Source of the DNA: Microbacterium fluvii
GTDB taxonomy: Bacteria; Actinomycetota; Actinomycetes; Actinomycetales; Microbacteriaceae
NCBI RefSeq assembly: GCF_025515205.1
Contig: NZ_JAOPFX010000003.1
Span: forward strand, 186,001-250,000
Direction: 5' to 3'
DNA: 64,000 nt
Shown: positions 43,528 to 51,623 of the stretch, in pieces
How the letters are laid out: each line of letters opens with the position of its first letter
Position numbering within the stretch: position 1 is the stretch's first letter
Program-made: the position numbers and the translations under genes
Notes under the pieces: generated by a model
Database searches by the model: none
Told to the model about the DNA's origin: nothing
Seen by the model: the letters and a program-made list of their open reading frames with translations, nothing else

Positions 43528-44892
43528 GTGGCCACCCGGGCGGTCGATCGCAGAGCCCGGCCGCGGATGCGGCCGGTGCGCCCGGCGCGCGTGGTCGTCT
43601 ATGGATTCGCCGCCGCGATCCTGATCGGCACGGGCGTGCTCATGCTGCCGCTGTCGTCGCGCACCGGAGCGTGGACGAACCCCGTCGATGCCCTGTTCAC
43701 GGCGACCTCCGCGATCTGCGTCACGGGACTGACGACCCTCGACACCGCGACCCACTGGAGCGGCTTCGGCCAGGCCGCGATCCTGGTCATGATCCAGCTC
43801 GGCGGCCTCGGCATCATGATCTTCGCGACCCTCCTCGGGCTGATCCTCGCCCGAAGGTTCACGGTGCGCCGACGCATCACCGCGATCGCCGAGTCGAGCA
43901 CGCTCGATCGCAGCGACGTGCGCGGGGCGATCCGGCGCGTCGCGCTCACCTCGCTCGTGATCGAGGCCATCGTGTTCGCGCTTCTGCTGCCGCGCTTCGC
44001 CCTCGCCTACGACCACGATGTCTGGCTCGCGACCTGGCACGCGCTGTTCCACTCCGTGTCGGCGTTCAACAACGCCGGGTTCGCGCTCTACAGCGACAAC
44101 CTCATCGGCTTCGCCGCCGACCCGTGGATCTGCCTGCCCCTGTGCGCCGCGATCATCCTCGGCGGCCTCGGCTTCCCCGTGCTGCACGAGCTGCGCCGGC
44201 AGTTCAGCTGGCCGCGGCGCTGGTCGATGAACACCCGCCTGGTGCTGGTGGTCTCGGCGGCACTGCTCGTGGTCGGCACGATCTACATCACCGCAGGGGA
44301 GTGGTCGAACCCGGCGACCCTCGGCGCCTACAGCCCCGGCGAGCGTGTGCTCATCGGGTTCTTCCACTCGGTGCAGACGCGCACAGCCGGCTTCAACTCC
44401 GTCGACATCGGGCTGATGGCCGAGCACACCCGCATCGGCATGGATGTGCTCATGTTCATCGGCGGCGGCCCTGGCGGCACGGCGGGCGGCATCAAGGTCA
44501 CGACCTTCGCCGTGCTGGCGTTCGTGCTGCTGGCAGAGCTCCGAGGCGAGCGCGTCGTGAACATCTTCCGCAAGCAGCTCGCACCCGAGGTCATGCGCCA
44601 GGCGCTGACGGTCGCGCTGATCGCGGTGGCGGCCGTGGTCACCGGCACGATCGCCCTCATGGTGATCGCCGACCTCGGCCTGGATGCAGCGCTCTTCGAA
44701 TCGGTGTCGGCCTTCGCGACGGTGGGCCTGACGACCGGCATCACGCCGGGTCTGGGGGCGCCTGCCAAGCTCGTGCTCGTGCTGCTGATGTTCCTCGGGC
44801 GCCTGGGCCCGCTGACGCTCGGCACCGCGATCGCGCTGCGCGAGCGCAAGGAGCTGTTCGAGTATCCGAAAGAGAGGCCCGCCGTTGGCTAG
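43528..44892 (+). CDS. TrkH-type potassium uptake channel (first pair)
   Basis: A 454-residue membrane protein of the TrkH/KtrB family, with four pore repeats: the first includes ATSAICVTGLTTLDT, the second HSVSAFNNAGFA, the third QTRTAGFNSVD and the fourth SVSAFATVGLTTGITP, each with the selectivity Gly. GGGPGGTAGGIKVTT is also typical. It imports K+ with a TrkA/KtrA gating ring. The GTG at 43528 is 6 nt after TACAGT (43516-43521). Its stop overlaps the trkA TTG start by 8 nt. Confidence 0.92.
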   Translation: MATRAVDRRARPRMRPVRPARVVVYGFAAAILIGTGVLMLPLSSRTGAWTNPVDALFTATSAICVTGLTTLDTATHWSGFGQAAILVMIQLGGLGIMIFATLLGLILARRFTVRRRITAIAESSTLDRSDVRGAIRRVALTSLVIEAIVFALLLPRFALAYDHDVWLATWHALFHSVSAFNNAGFALYSDNLIGFAADPWICLPLCAAIILGGLGFPVLHELRRQFSWPRRWSMNTRLVLVVSAALLVVGTIYITAGEWSNPATLGAYSPGERVLIGFFHSVQTRTAGFNSVDIGLMAEHTRIGMDVLMFIGGGPGGTAGGIKVTTFAVLAFVLLAELRGERVVNIFRKQLAPEVMRQALTVALIAVAAVVTGTIALMVIADLGLDAALFESVSAFATVGLTTGITPGLGAPAKLVLVLLMFLGRLGPLTLGTAIALRERKELFEYPKERPAVG

Positions 44893-45355
44893 ATTCCCCT
44901 GGTCCGGTCGTGAGGCGCGCGCGCACGCGCCGCAGGGCGCTGTGGCCGTGATCGGTCTCGGTCGGTTCGGCAGTGCGCTGGCACTGGAGCTGGCGGAGTC
45001 GGGCGTCGAGGTGCTCGGCATCGACTCCGACGACGAGATCGTGCAGGCGCACAACGGGCTGCTCGCTCAGGTCGTGCGCGCCGATTCCACCAAGGAAGAG
45101 ACCCTGCGTCAGCTCGCCGTGCACGAGTTCGACAGCGTCGTGGTGGCGATCGGCGACGACCTGCAGGCGTCGATCCTCACGTGCTCGGTCGTGCGAGGCT
45201 TCGCGCATCCCGAGATCTGGGCGAAGGCGATCAGCGCGCAGCACGGTCGGATCCTCGAGCAGCTGGGCGTCGATCACATCGTGTACCCCGAGCAGGAGGT
45301 CGGCCGACGCATCGCGCAGATCATGCGGGGTGCATCCGCCGACGAGCGTCGATGA
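44885..45355 (+). CDS. TrkA-type K+ channel gating subunit, RCK_N domain only (first pair)
   Basis: A 156-residue cytoplasmic subunit with a single Rossmann RCK_N domain (VAVIGLGRFGSALALEL, then GIDSDD binding NAD/ATP). It ends just after HIVYPEQEVGRRIAQIM, where other TrkA/KtrA proteins continue into a RCK_C domain; the partner at 45357-46028 has that extension. The TTG start lies 8 nt inside trkH, behind GAGAGG. Whether it forms a ring alone or mixes with the second TrkA is unknown. Confidence 0.88.
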   Translation: MARFPWSGREARAHAPQGAVAVIGLGRFGSALALELAESGVEVLGIDSDDEIVQAHNGLLAQVVRADSTKEETLRQLAVHEFDSVVVAIGDDLQASILTCSVVRGFAHPEIWAKAISAQHGRILEQLGVDHIVYPEQEVGRRIAQIMRGASADERR

Positions 45356-45356
45356 C

Positions 45357-46028
45357 TCAGCGGTCGAGCGAGGCGAACCGCTCGATGTCGGAGTTCGTGC
45401 CCGAGACGATGATGAGGTCGTGGTTGGTCACGATCGTGTCGGCCTCGGCGTAGCGGAAGGGCTTGCCGGGGCTCTTGACGCCCACGACCGTCACGCTGTA
45501 CTTCGTGCGGACGCCGGATTCGTTCAGGCCCACGCCGCGGATGAACTTGGGCGGATACATCTTGGCGAGCACGAAGTCGTCGTCGAAGCGGATGAAGTCC
45601 AGCATCCGTCCGCTCACGAGGTGCGCGACGCGCTCGCCGGCCTCGCGCTCGGGGTAGATGACGTGGTTGGCGCCGACGCGGGCGAGGATCTTGCCGTGCG
45701 ACTGCGACACCGCCTTCGCCCAGATCTGCGGCACCTTCAAGTCGACGAGGTTGGCGGTGATGAGCACCGAGGCCTCGATCGACGAGCCGACCGCGACGAC
45801 GGCGACCTGGAAGTCCTGCGCGCCGATCTGCTTGAGCGCGTCGATGTTGCGGGCATCGGCCTGCACCGTGTGGGTGACCCGCTCCGACCACTTCTGCACG
45901 AGATCGAGGCTGTCGTCGATCGCGAGCACTTCGCGATCGAGACGGTCGAGCTCGCCGGCGCAGGCGGCGCCGAAACGCCCCAGGCCGATCACCAGGACGG
46001 GAGCATCGCTTCTGATCTGCTCAACCAA
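45357..46028 (-). CDS. TrkA-type K+ channel gating subunit with RCK_C domain (second pair)
   Basis: A 223-residue subunit: RCK_N (VLVIGLGRFGAACAGEL, AIDDSLD) to about residue 140, then a RCK_C domain (SVTVVGVKSPGKPF ... IIVSGTNSDIERF) for ligand binding. It opens with TTG inside the end of trkH (8-nt overlap), the same junction as in the first pair. The stop is 1 nt from the stop of the facing trkA. Confidence 0.92.
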   Translation of the reverse strand: MVEQIRSDAPVLVIGLGRFGAACAGELDRLDREVLAIDDSLDLVQKWSERVTHTVQADARNIDALKQIGAQDFQVAVVAVGSSIEASVLITANLVDLKVPQIWAKAVSQSHGKILARVGANHVIYPEREAGERVAHLVSGRMLDFIRFDDDFVLAKMYPPKFIRGVGLNESGVRTKYSVTVVGVKSPGKPFRYAEADTIVTNHDLIIVSGTNSDIERFASLDR

Positions 46029-47463
46029 CGATCGGCCTTTCCACCGGCAGCGAGTAGAGCTGCGAACGGGATGTCGCGGCCACCGCCGCGGCGAGAGTCA
46101 CTGTACCAACGCGGCCCATGAACATCGTCAGGGCCATCACGTAGACGGCGGGGTCGGGCAGCGTCTCGGTGAGCCCGGTCGACAGGCCCACGGTCGCGAA
46201 GCCCGAGATGACGTCGAAGAGCACGTCTTCGACGGGGGCCTGGGTGATCTGGGTGATCGTGATGGTCGACAGTGCGACGATCGTCGCGCCCCACGCGACG
46301 ACCGAGAGTGCGACGCGCTGCACGTCGCTGGGCACCCGCCGCCCGAACACCTCCACCGACCGGCGCCCCTTGGCCTCCGACCACACCGCCAGCGCGAGGA
46401 TCGCGAGCGTCGTGACCTTGATGCCGCCGGCGGTGGACGCGGAGCCGCCGCCGACGAACATGAGCATCGACCCCACGACGAGGGTCGAGCCGTGCAGCTC
46501 GCCCATGTCGACGACCGCGAAGCCGCCGGAGCGGGTCATCGCCGACATGAAGAACGACTGGAACGTGGTGTCCCAGGCGTCCATGCTGCCGAACGTGCGC
46601 GGGTTCGCGTATTCGAGCAGCAGGATCGCGCCGGCGCCGAGGAAGAACAGCAGCATCGTCGTGATGACGGTGAGCTTGGCGTGCAGCGACCACAGGCGGA
46701 AGTGCCACTTCTTGCGCGCCATCGTGAAGATCACGGGAAAGCCGAGCTGCCCGAGGAAGACGCCGACCATCAGCACGCCCAGCAGGAAGTAGTCGTCGGC
46801 GAAGGGCGCGAGACCATCGGCATTGGGCACGAATCCGGTGTTGGTGAACGACATCGCCGCGTAGTACGGCGCCTCCCACAGTGCCGCGAGGGGGTCGATG
46901 CCCGCCATCAGCAGCGACGGGTAGAGCAGGATCGCCAGCACGGCCTCGATCGCGAGGGTCGACAGTGCCACCGTCGCCAGCAGCCCGCCGACCTCGCCCA
47001 GGCGCACCGTCTGGCCCTCGTTGACCGGGCCGCCGTGGGCGCGCAGCGGATTGCTGTCGCCGGCGGCGATGAGCTTGGCCCGAAGGCCCAGGCGCTTGGA
47101 GATCACCAGGCCCAGGATCGAAGCGAGGGTCAGCACGCCCATCGCGCCGACGTTCACGCCGAGAAAGGTGAGCACGTGCCCGAAGGGCGACCAGTGCGTG
47201 TACATGTTCACGGTCGACAGGCCCGTGACGCAGATCGTCGAGACCGCCGTGAACAGCGCGTCGGCGAAGGGAGTGCGCTGCCCGTCGGCGGCGGCCGCCG
47301 GCAGCGAGTAGAGCAGCGTGAAGATGAGGATGAGCACCACGAACACGCCGACGGCGAAGCGCGCGGGCGAGTTCGTCGTGAGGTCGCGAAGCGTGTCCCA
47401 GAGGCGGGCTGCCCGGCCGCGCCATCCGAATCGCCGGCGCAGCCCGGGGGATTCGGACGTCAT
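46021..47463 (-). CDS. TrkH-type potassium uptake channel (second pair)
   Basis: A 480-residue homologue of the first TrkH. Pore motifs are AVSTICVTGLSTVN, AMSFTNTGFVPN, MSAMTRSGGFAVVD and DVISGFATVGLSTGLTE, with GGGSASTAGGIKVTT. I chose ATG 47463, after GCGAAAGG. A TACCAT -10 (plus 47497-47502) lies about 33 nt upstream. It is divergent from an ArsR-type regulator, which could control it. Confidence 0.92.
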   Translation of the reverse strand: MTSESPGLRRRFGWRGRAARLWDTLRDLTTNSPARFAVGVFVVLILIFTLLYSLPAAAADGQRTPFADALFTAVSTICVTGLSTVNMYTHWSPFGHVLTFLGVNVGAMGVLTLASILGLVISKRLGLRAKLIAAGDSNPLRAHGGPVNEGQTVRLGEVGGLLATVALSTLAIEAVLAILLYPSLLMAGIDPLAALWEAPYYAAMSFTNTGFVPNADGLAPFADDYFLLGVLMVGVFLGQLGFPVIFTMARKKWHFRLWSLHAKLTVITTMLLFFLGAGAILLLEYANPRTFGSMDAWDTTFQSFFMSAMTRSGGFAVVDMGELHGSTLVVGSMLMFVGGGSASTAGGIKVTTLAILALAVWSEAKGRRSVEVFGRRVPSDVQRVALSVVAWGATIVALSTITITQITQAPVEDVLFDVISGFATVGLSTGLTETLPDPAVYVMALTMFMGRVGTVTLAAAVAATSRSQLYSLPVERPIVG

Positions 47464-47532
47464 CTCCAGGTGCCTTTCGCTCCGAGGGACCCCGTCATGG
47501 TACTCCGCAGGGCTCGCGGCTAACCTAACCCT

Positions 47533-47937
47533 ATGGCGGACATCTTCGACGTGATCGCGGACGGCACGCGCCGCGACATCCTGCATCTGCTTCTCGAGCG
47601 TTCCGCCTCAGACGGCGGCACGAGCGTCTCGCACATCGTGCAGGAACTCGGAGTGAGCCAGCCCACCGTCTCGAAGCACCTGAAGGTGCTGCGCGACGCG
47701 CACCTCGTGTCCGTGCGCGAAGAAGGTCAGCACCGCTACTACAGCCTCTCGGCCGAGCCCCTCGACGAGGTCGACGACTGGCTGGTGCCGTTCCTCGAGG
47801 TCGACGAGTCGGATGCCGCAGACCCGGGCCCCGGCCTCACCGACACGGCGGCGCAGGCCGCCGACGCGGTGGGGCGCGCCGCAGCATCGGTCTCGCACGC
47901 CGTGCAGACGGCGCTGCGCAAGCTCCCCGGTCGCTGA
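47533..47937 (+). CDS. ArsR-type winged-helix transcriptional regulator
   Basis: A 134-residue protein. The ArsR-type helix-turn-helix occupies residues 1-75 (MADIFDVIADGTRRDIL, VSQPTVSKHLKVLRDA, EEGQHRYYSL), followed by an acidic linker and an Ala-rich helix. No metal-binding cysteine pair is visible, so metal sensing is unlikely; it may sense another signal or be constitutive. The ATG is 6 nt after TAACCT (47521-47526). Divergent from trkH. Confidence 0.9.
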   Translation: MADIFDVIADGTRRDILHLLLERSASDGGTSVSHIVQELGVSQPTVSKHLKVLRDAHLVSVREEGQHRYYSLSAEPLDEVDDWLVPFLEVDESDAADPGPGLTDTAAQAADAVGRAAASVSHAVQTALRKLPGR

Positions 47938-47943
47938 GCCGCG

Positions 47944-48336
47944 TTACGAGTCGGTGTCGGACTGGCCGTTCGAGCCGCCCGAGCCGTCCGAGCCGGAGTC
48001 CTGCCCCGGCCCGCCTCCCTGTCCGCCGTCGGGCGGCGTGAACTGCCCGTCGCCGTTCTGGCCGCCGGGGCCGCCCTCGGGCATGTCGCCGCCGGGGAAT
48101 CCGCCCCGCATCGACGTGGCGCCGGACGCGCCCAGGTTCCAGCCCAGTGCCACACCGCCGCCGAAGACGGCGCCGAGGGCGATGACGCCGCCCGCGACGA
48201 TCGCGGTGATCTTCAGCCAGCGGCGCGGTGGGCGCGCGGGCGCCTGCGCCTGCGCGGGGAGGGGAGGAACGGGCGGTGCCGACACGGTGTCGGCGGGCGC
48301 CGGGGCCACGTCGGGCTGTGCGTCGATCGAAGACAT
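47944..48336 (-). CDS. Single-pass membrane protein with Gly/Asp-rich extracellular tail
   Basis: A 130-residue protein: an N-terminal Pro/Ala-rich cytoplasmic segment, a basic patch (ARPPRRWLK), one membrane helix (ITAIVAGGVIALGAVFGGGVALGW) and an outer tail of about 65 residues rich in Gly, Asp, Gln and Pro. It looks like an extracytoplasmic disordered tail. I recognise no family. The ATG at 48336 has GGGGGC upstream; a longer frame to 48399 adds an Arg-rich tail without a binding site. Its stop is 6 nt from the ArsR stop. Confidence 0.75.
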   Translation of the reverse strand: MSSIDAQPDVAPAPADTVSAPPVPPLPAQAQAPARPPRRWLKITAIVAGGVIALGAVFGGGVALGWNLGASGATSMRGGFPGGDMPEGGPGGQNGDGQFTPPDGGQGGGPGQDSGSDGSGGSNGQSDTDS

Positions 48337-48436
48337 GCCCCCAGCATCCGGTCGGCATCTTCGCGGGCGCCCAGCGGCGGTTATGCGCCGCATATGCATC
48401 GTCCAGGCTGATCACGGGCAACTCTCGTCACGACGG

Positions 48437-48466
48437 TTTACACGCGCACCTTCGACACCATAGGCT
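48437..48466 (+). promoter_or_regulatory. Promoter of the small HTH gene
   Basis: TTTACA (48437-48442), an 18-nt spacer and TAGGCT (48461-48466). The predicted start is near 48473, about 33 nt before ATG 48506. Confidence 0.55.
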
Positions 48467-48505
48467 TCTCCCAGCAACACCGGGGACATGAGGGGATCAC
48501 TTTCG

Positions 48506-48697
48506 ATGGCGGAACTGCCTGACGTGCGCTTTCTGACGGTCGCGGAAGTGGCCGAGATCATGCGCGTGTCGAAGATGACGGTCTACCGCCTCGTGCACGC
48601 GGGGGAGCTTCCCGCCGTTCGCTTCGGTCGCAGCTACCGGGTGCCCGAGACCGCCGTCACCGAGGCGTTGCGTCGTCCCATCGCCGACGTCGGCTAG
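48506..48697 (+). CDS. Small helix-turn-helix DNA-binding protein (excisionase/BldC-like)
   Basis: A 63-residue protein that is essentially one MerR/excisionase-type winged HTH: FLTVAEVAEIMRVSKMTVYRLV, then HAGELPAVRFGRSYRVPE. In actinobacteria such a gene is typically next to the bS22 gene, as here. It is more likely a chromosomal regulator than a phage excisionase, since no integrase or prophage gene is present. I chose ATG 48506; ATG 48488 is an alternative. Its stop codon TAG is part of the next gene's -10. Confidence 0.88.
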   Translation: MAELPDVRFLTVAEVAEIMRVSKMTVYRLVHAGELPAVRFGRSYRVPETAVTEALRRPIADVG

Positions 48698-48700
48698 ACT
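48695..48700 (+). promoter_or_regulatory. Probable -10 of the bS22 gene
   Basis: TAGACT, of which TAG is the stop of the HTH gene. It gives a predicted leader of about 74 nt before the GTG at 48781. No good -35 at the usual spacing is seen. Confidence 0.5.
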
Positions 48701-48733
48701 GTCTCGAGGCATTTTCTGCATCTGCCCGTTCCC

Positions 48734-48754
48734 GGGCGCGAAACCTTCGCGCCC
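48734..48754 (+). promoter_or_regulatory. Leader hairpin upstream of bS22
   Basis: GGGCGCGAA (48734-48742) pairs perfectly with TTCGCGCCC (48746-48754) around ACC. No T-run follows directly. It could terminate HTH transcripts weakly or control the ribosomal protein message. Confidence 0.6.
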
Positions 48755-48780
48755 AGACCCCTGACGTAGTGAGGTTTTCC

Positions 48781-48879
48781 GTGGGTTCTGTCATCAAGAA
48801 GCGCCGCAAGCGCATGGCGAAGAAGAAGCACCGCAAGCTGCTTCGCAAGACTCGCCACCAGCGCCGCAACAAGAAGTAA
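48781..48879 (+). CDS. Small ribosomal subunit protein bS22 (AURKAIP1/COX24-domain protein)
   Basis: A 32-residue, extremely basic protein (VGSVIKKRRKRMAKKKH...), too short for most gene finders. It matches the actinobacterial AURKAIP1/COX24-domain protein, identified in mycobacterial ribosome structures as the 30S protein bS22. The GTG at 48781 has a GAGG site 7 nt upstream. It lies directly after the small HTH gene, the conserved order in actinobacteria, and is closed by a strong terminator. Confidence 0.92.
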   Translation: MGSVIKKRRKRMAKKKHRKLLRKTRHQRRNKK

Positions 48880-48893
48880 GCGGCATCCGACAC

Positions 48894-48931
48894 AAGCGCC
48901 CCCGATGGTCTCACCGTCGCAGGGGGCGCTT
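48894..48931 (+). terminator. Terminator after bS22
   Basis: AAGCGCCCCC (48894-48903) pairs perfectly with GGGGGCGCTT (48922-48931), 14 nt after the stop. The T-rich end is short (CTTCGT). Confidence 0.85.
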
Positions 48932-48964
48932 CGTGTATCCGGCCGCGGGATGTCGGGAGGCATC

Positions 48965-49258
48965 ATGAAGTCCATCACCGTTCAGCAGCTGCGCGAGAGC
49001 ACCGGGGTCCCCCTCATCGACGTGCGCGAGGTCGACGAGTTCGCCTCAGGTCACGTGCCGGGGGCCATCAACCTGCCGATGTCGTCACTCGGCGAGCACC
49101 TCGACGCGCTGCCGGCCGAGCCGTTCCACGTCATCTGCCAGATCGGCGGCCGCTCCGCCCGCGTCGTCGAGGCCCTCGAGGCCCGCGGCCACGACGTCAC
49201 CAACGTCGAGGGCGGCACGGGCGACTGGGTGGCCTCGGGGTACCCGGTCGAGAAGTGA
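48965..49258 (+). CDS. Rhodanese-like domain protein
   Basis: A 97-residue single-domain sulfurtransferase-like protein: LIDVREVDEFASGHVPGAINLP and the active loop CQIGGRS with Cys58. It probably moves sulfane sulfur to a thiol acceptor. I chose ATG 48965, with GGGAGG 5 nt upstream. A glutaredoxin-like gene follows after 10 nt, which fits thiol chemistry. Confidence 0.92.
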   Translation: MKSITVQQLRESTGVPLIDVREVDEFASGHVPGAINLPMSSLGEHLDALPAEPFHVICQIGGRSARVVEALEARGHDVTNVEGGTGDWVASGYPVEK

Positions 49259-49268
49259 CGATCGAGAA

Positions 49269-49526
49269 GTGACCTCGCTCACCCTCATCGGCAAGCCCGA
49301 CTGCCACCTCTGCGACGTCGCCCGCGAGGTCGTCGAGACGGTGGTGGCAGAACTCCCCGAAGACGCGGTCGCCGTCGAGGAGCTCTCGATCGCCGACGAC
49401 CCGGCGCTCTACGCCCAGTGGTGGGAGAAGATCCCGGTCGTGCTCATCGACGGCCGTCTGCACGCCCACTGGCGTGTGTCCCCCGAGCGGCTGCGCGCCG
49501 CGCTCGACCAGGAGGTCTCCGCATGA
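49269..49526 (+). CDS. Glutaredoxin-like protein (DUF836 family)
   Basis: An 85-residue thioredoxin-fold protein with CxxC near the start (KPDCHLCDVA) and the cis-Pro region EKIPVVLIDG. It probably reduces disulfides. Its GTG start lies in the second copy of a 12-bp duplicated sequence whose first copy contains the stop of the rhodanese gene. Its stop overlaps the next ATG (ATGA). Confidence 0.88.
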   Translation: MTSLTLIGKPDCHLCDVAREVVETVVAELPEDAVAVEELSIADDPALYAQWWEKIPVVLIDGRLHAHWRVSPERLRAALDQEVSA

Positions 49527-49822
49527 TCCGTCACATCGCCGCGTTCCAGATGGCAGCCGACGACCCCGCGGTGCGTGCCGAGCACGCCGCCGAGGCCGCT
49601 CGCCGCCTGAAGGCTCTCGTGGGTGTCGTGCCCGCCCTGACCAACATGGTCGTCGGCCCGAACGTGCTGCCGCTCGAGGGCAACTGGGATCTCGCGCTGA
49701 CGGCCGACTTCCCCAACGCCGACGCGCTCACGGCCTACTCCGAGCACCCGGCGCACCGCGAGGTCGTCGCCTACATCGCGAGCGTGCGCTCTGGGCGCGC
49801 CGCGATCGACATCGAGCTCTGA
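49523..49822 (+). CDS. Dabb (stress-responsive alpha/beta-barrel) family protein
   Basis: A 99-residue ferredoxin-like-fold protein: MIRHIAAFQM at the start, LPLEGNWDLALTADFPNADAL and YSEHPAHREVVAYI are Dabb-family marks. Members dimerise; most have no known function. Translationally coupled to the glutaredoxin gene by ATGA. Confidence 0.88.
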   Translation: MIRHIAAFQMAADDPAVRAEHAAEAARRLKALVGVVPALTNMVVGPNVLPLEGNWDLALTADFPNADALTAYSEHPAHREVVAYIASVRSGRAAIDIEL

Positions 49823-49829
49823 ACCCCGC

Positions 49830-51557
49830 TCAGCGGAAGTCGCGGTCGGAGAACTCGCCCTCCGGGCGGATGCTGCCGGCCTCGGTCTCCCGGGCGCGCA
49901 GCTCGACGCGGCGGATCTTGCCCGAGATCGTCTTGGGGAGCTCGTCGACGAACTCGAGCCTTCGCACCCGCTGATACGCCGACAGGCGCCCGCGGGCGTG
50001 CGCGAAGATCTCGCGCGCGGCCTCGCGGGGGTCGTCGGGGGCCAGTGCGCTCAGCCGCACGAAGGCCTTCGGCACGGCCAGGCGCAGCGGGTCGGGGCTC
50101 GGCACGACGGCGGCCTCTGCCACCGCGGAGTGCTCCAGCAGCACCGACTCGAGCTCGAACGGCGAGATCTTGTAGTCGGACGCCTTGAACACGTCGTCGC
50201 TGCGGCCGACGTAGGTGAGGTAGCCGTCGGCATCGCGGCTCGCGATGTCGCCGGTGCGGTAGAGGCCGTCGTGCATCGCGCGCGCCGTGCGGTCGGGGGC
50301 GCCGTGGTAGCCGTCCATGAGGCCGAGGATCGGCCGGGAGAGATCGAGGCAGATCTCGCCCTCGTCGTCGACGCGCTCGCCGGTCTCGGGGTCGATGAGC
50401 ACCACGGGGTAGCCGGGCAGGGGCCGTCCCATCGAACCGTCCTTGACCACCTGACCGGGAGAGTTGCCGATCGCGCAGGTCATCTCGGTCTGGCCGTAGC
50501 CGTCGCGGATCGTCGCGCCCCACGCCTCGCGCACCCGCGTGATGACCTCTGGGTTCAGCGGCTCGCCGGCGCCCAGCAGCTCACGCGGCGGAGTCGTGAG
50601 CTGCGTCAGATCGGCCTGGATCAGCATCCGCCACACCGTCGGGGGCGCGCAGAACGTCGTCACCCGGTGGGTGTCCATGACGTGCATGAGGGTCGCCGCG
50701 TCGAACCGGTCGTAGGTGTAGACGAACACGGTCGCCTGCGCGAGGAAGGGCGAGAAGAAGTTGCTCCAGGCGTGCTTGCCCCACCCGGGCGACGAGATGT
50801 TCATGTGCACGTCGCCGGGGCGCACGCCGAGCCACCACAGGGTCGAGAGGTGCCCGACCGGGTACGAGACGTGGGTGTGCCGTACGAGCTTGGGGATCGC
50901 CGAGGTGGTGCCCGACGTGAAGTAGAGCAGGTTCAGCTCGTCGGCGGCGGTGGCACTCTCGGGCGTGAACTGCTCGGCGGCGTCGGCGGATGCGGCGAAG
51001 TCGCTCCAGTCGGCGGGCACGTTCGCACCCACGCCGATGCGCAGCACCTCGGCGGCGACGCCCTCGGCGCGGTCGGCCACCTCGACGGGCGCGACGATCG
51101 CGCGGGCGTCGGAGTGCGTCACGCGGTAGGCGAGGTCGTCGGCCGACAGCAGCGTCGTGGTGGGGATCGCGACGGCGCCGATCTTGGTGAGCGCCAGCAT
51201 CGTCTCCCACAGCTCGATCTGGTTGCCGAGCATGACGATCACGTGGTCGCCGCGGTGGAGCCCGAGGCTCAGCAGGTGATTGGCAACTTGGTCGGAGCGC
51301 TGTGAGAGTTCGCCATAGCTCCACGAGCGCGCCTCGAGATCGGCGTCGACGATCGTGACGGCGGCGCGGTCGGGGTGCTCGCCTGCGACCACGTCGAACC
51401 ACTCGAGGGCGAAGTTGAACTCATCGAGCTCGGGCCACGAGAACGCCGCGACGGCGCCGTCGTAGTCGTCGGCATGGGCGAACAGCAGGTCGCGGGCGGC
51501 GCGGACCTTCTCGGTCGCGGGGGTGGCGGGGCGTCCGGAGAAGTCACGGGAGGGCAT
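49830..51557 (-). CDS. AMP-binding acyl-CoA synthetase (acetyl/medium-chain type)
   Basis: A 575-residue ANL-superfamily enzyme. The P-loop is YFTSGTTSAIPK; the A5-type motif is DGYGQTEM; LYRTGDIASRDADGYL and the C-terminal LPKTISGKIRR (catalytic Lys) are present. It would activate a short- or medium-chain carboxylic acid to acyl-AMP and then acyl-CoA. The length and motifs resemble medium-chain ACSM-type ligases. The ATG at 51557 is 6 nt after TAGCCT (plus 51564-51569), so it is probably leaderless. Confidence 0.92.
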   Translation of the reverse strand: MPSRDFSGRPATPATEKVRAARDLLFAHADDYDGAVAAFSWPELDEFNFALEWFDVVAGEHPDRAAVTIVDADLEARSWSYGELSQRSDQVANHLLSLGLHRGDHVIVMLGNQIELWETMLALTKIGAVAIPTTTLLSADDLAYRVTHSDARAIVAPVEVADRAEGVAAEVLRIGVGANVPADWSDFAASADAAEQFTPESATAADELNLLYFTSGTTSAIPKLVRHTHVSYPVGHLSTLWWLGVRPGDVHMNISSPGWGKHAWSNFFSPFLAQATVFVYTYDRFDAATLMHVMDTHRVTTFCAPPTVWRMLIQADLTQLTTPPRELLGAGEPLNPEVITRVREAWGATIRDGYGQTEMTCAIGNSPGQVVKDGSMGRPLPGYPVVLIDPETGERVDDEGEICLDLSRPILGLMDGYHGAPDRTARAMHDGLYRTGDIASRDADGYLTYVGRSDDVFKASDYKISPFELESVLLEHSAVAEAAVVPSPDPLRLAVPKAFVRLSALAPDDPREAAREIFAHARGRLSAYQRVRRLEFVDELPKTISGKIRRVELRARETEAGSIRPEGEFSDRDFR

Positions 51558-51623
51558 CGCCCCAGGCTATTGCCAGAGGCATGCGCGCCGCGGCATGCGG
51601 GTCGGCGCGGTCTCGGTGCCGCG

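Noticed and set aside
47944..48336. Gly/Pro-rich tail as a tandem nucleotide repeat or collagen-like protein
   Set aside because: No regular Gly-x-y triplet or exact DNA repeat; it is simply low complexity.
48506..48697. Phage excisionase as a sign of an integrated element
   Set aside because: No integrase, att repeats or phage genes; the neighbouring bS22 gene gives the conserved chromosomal context.
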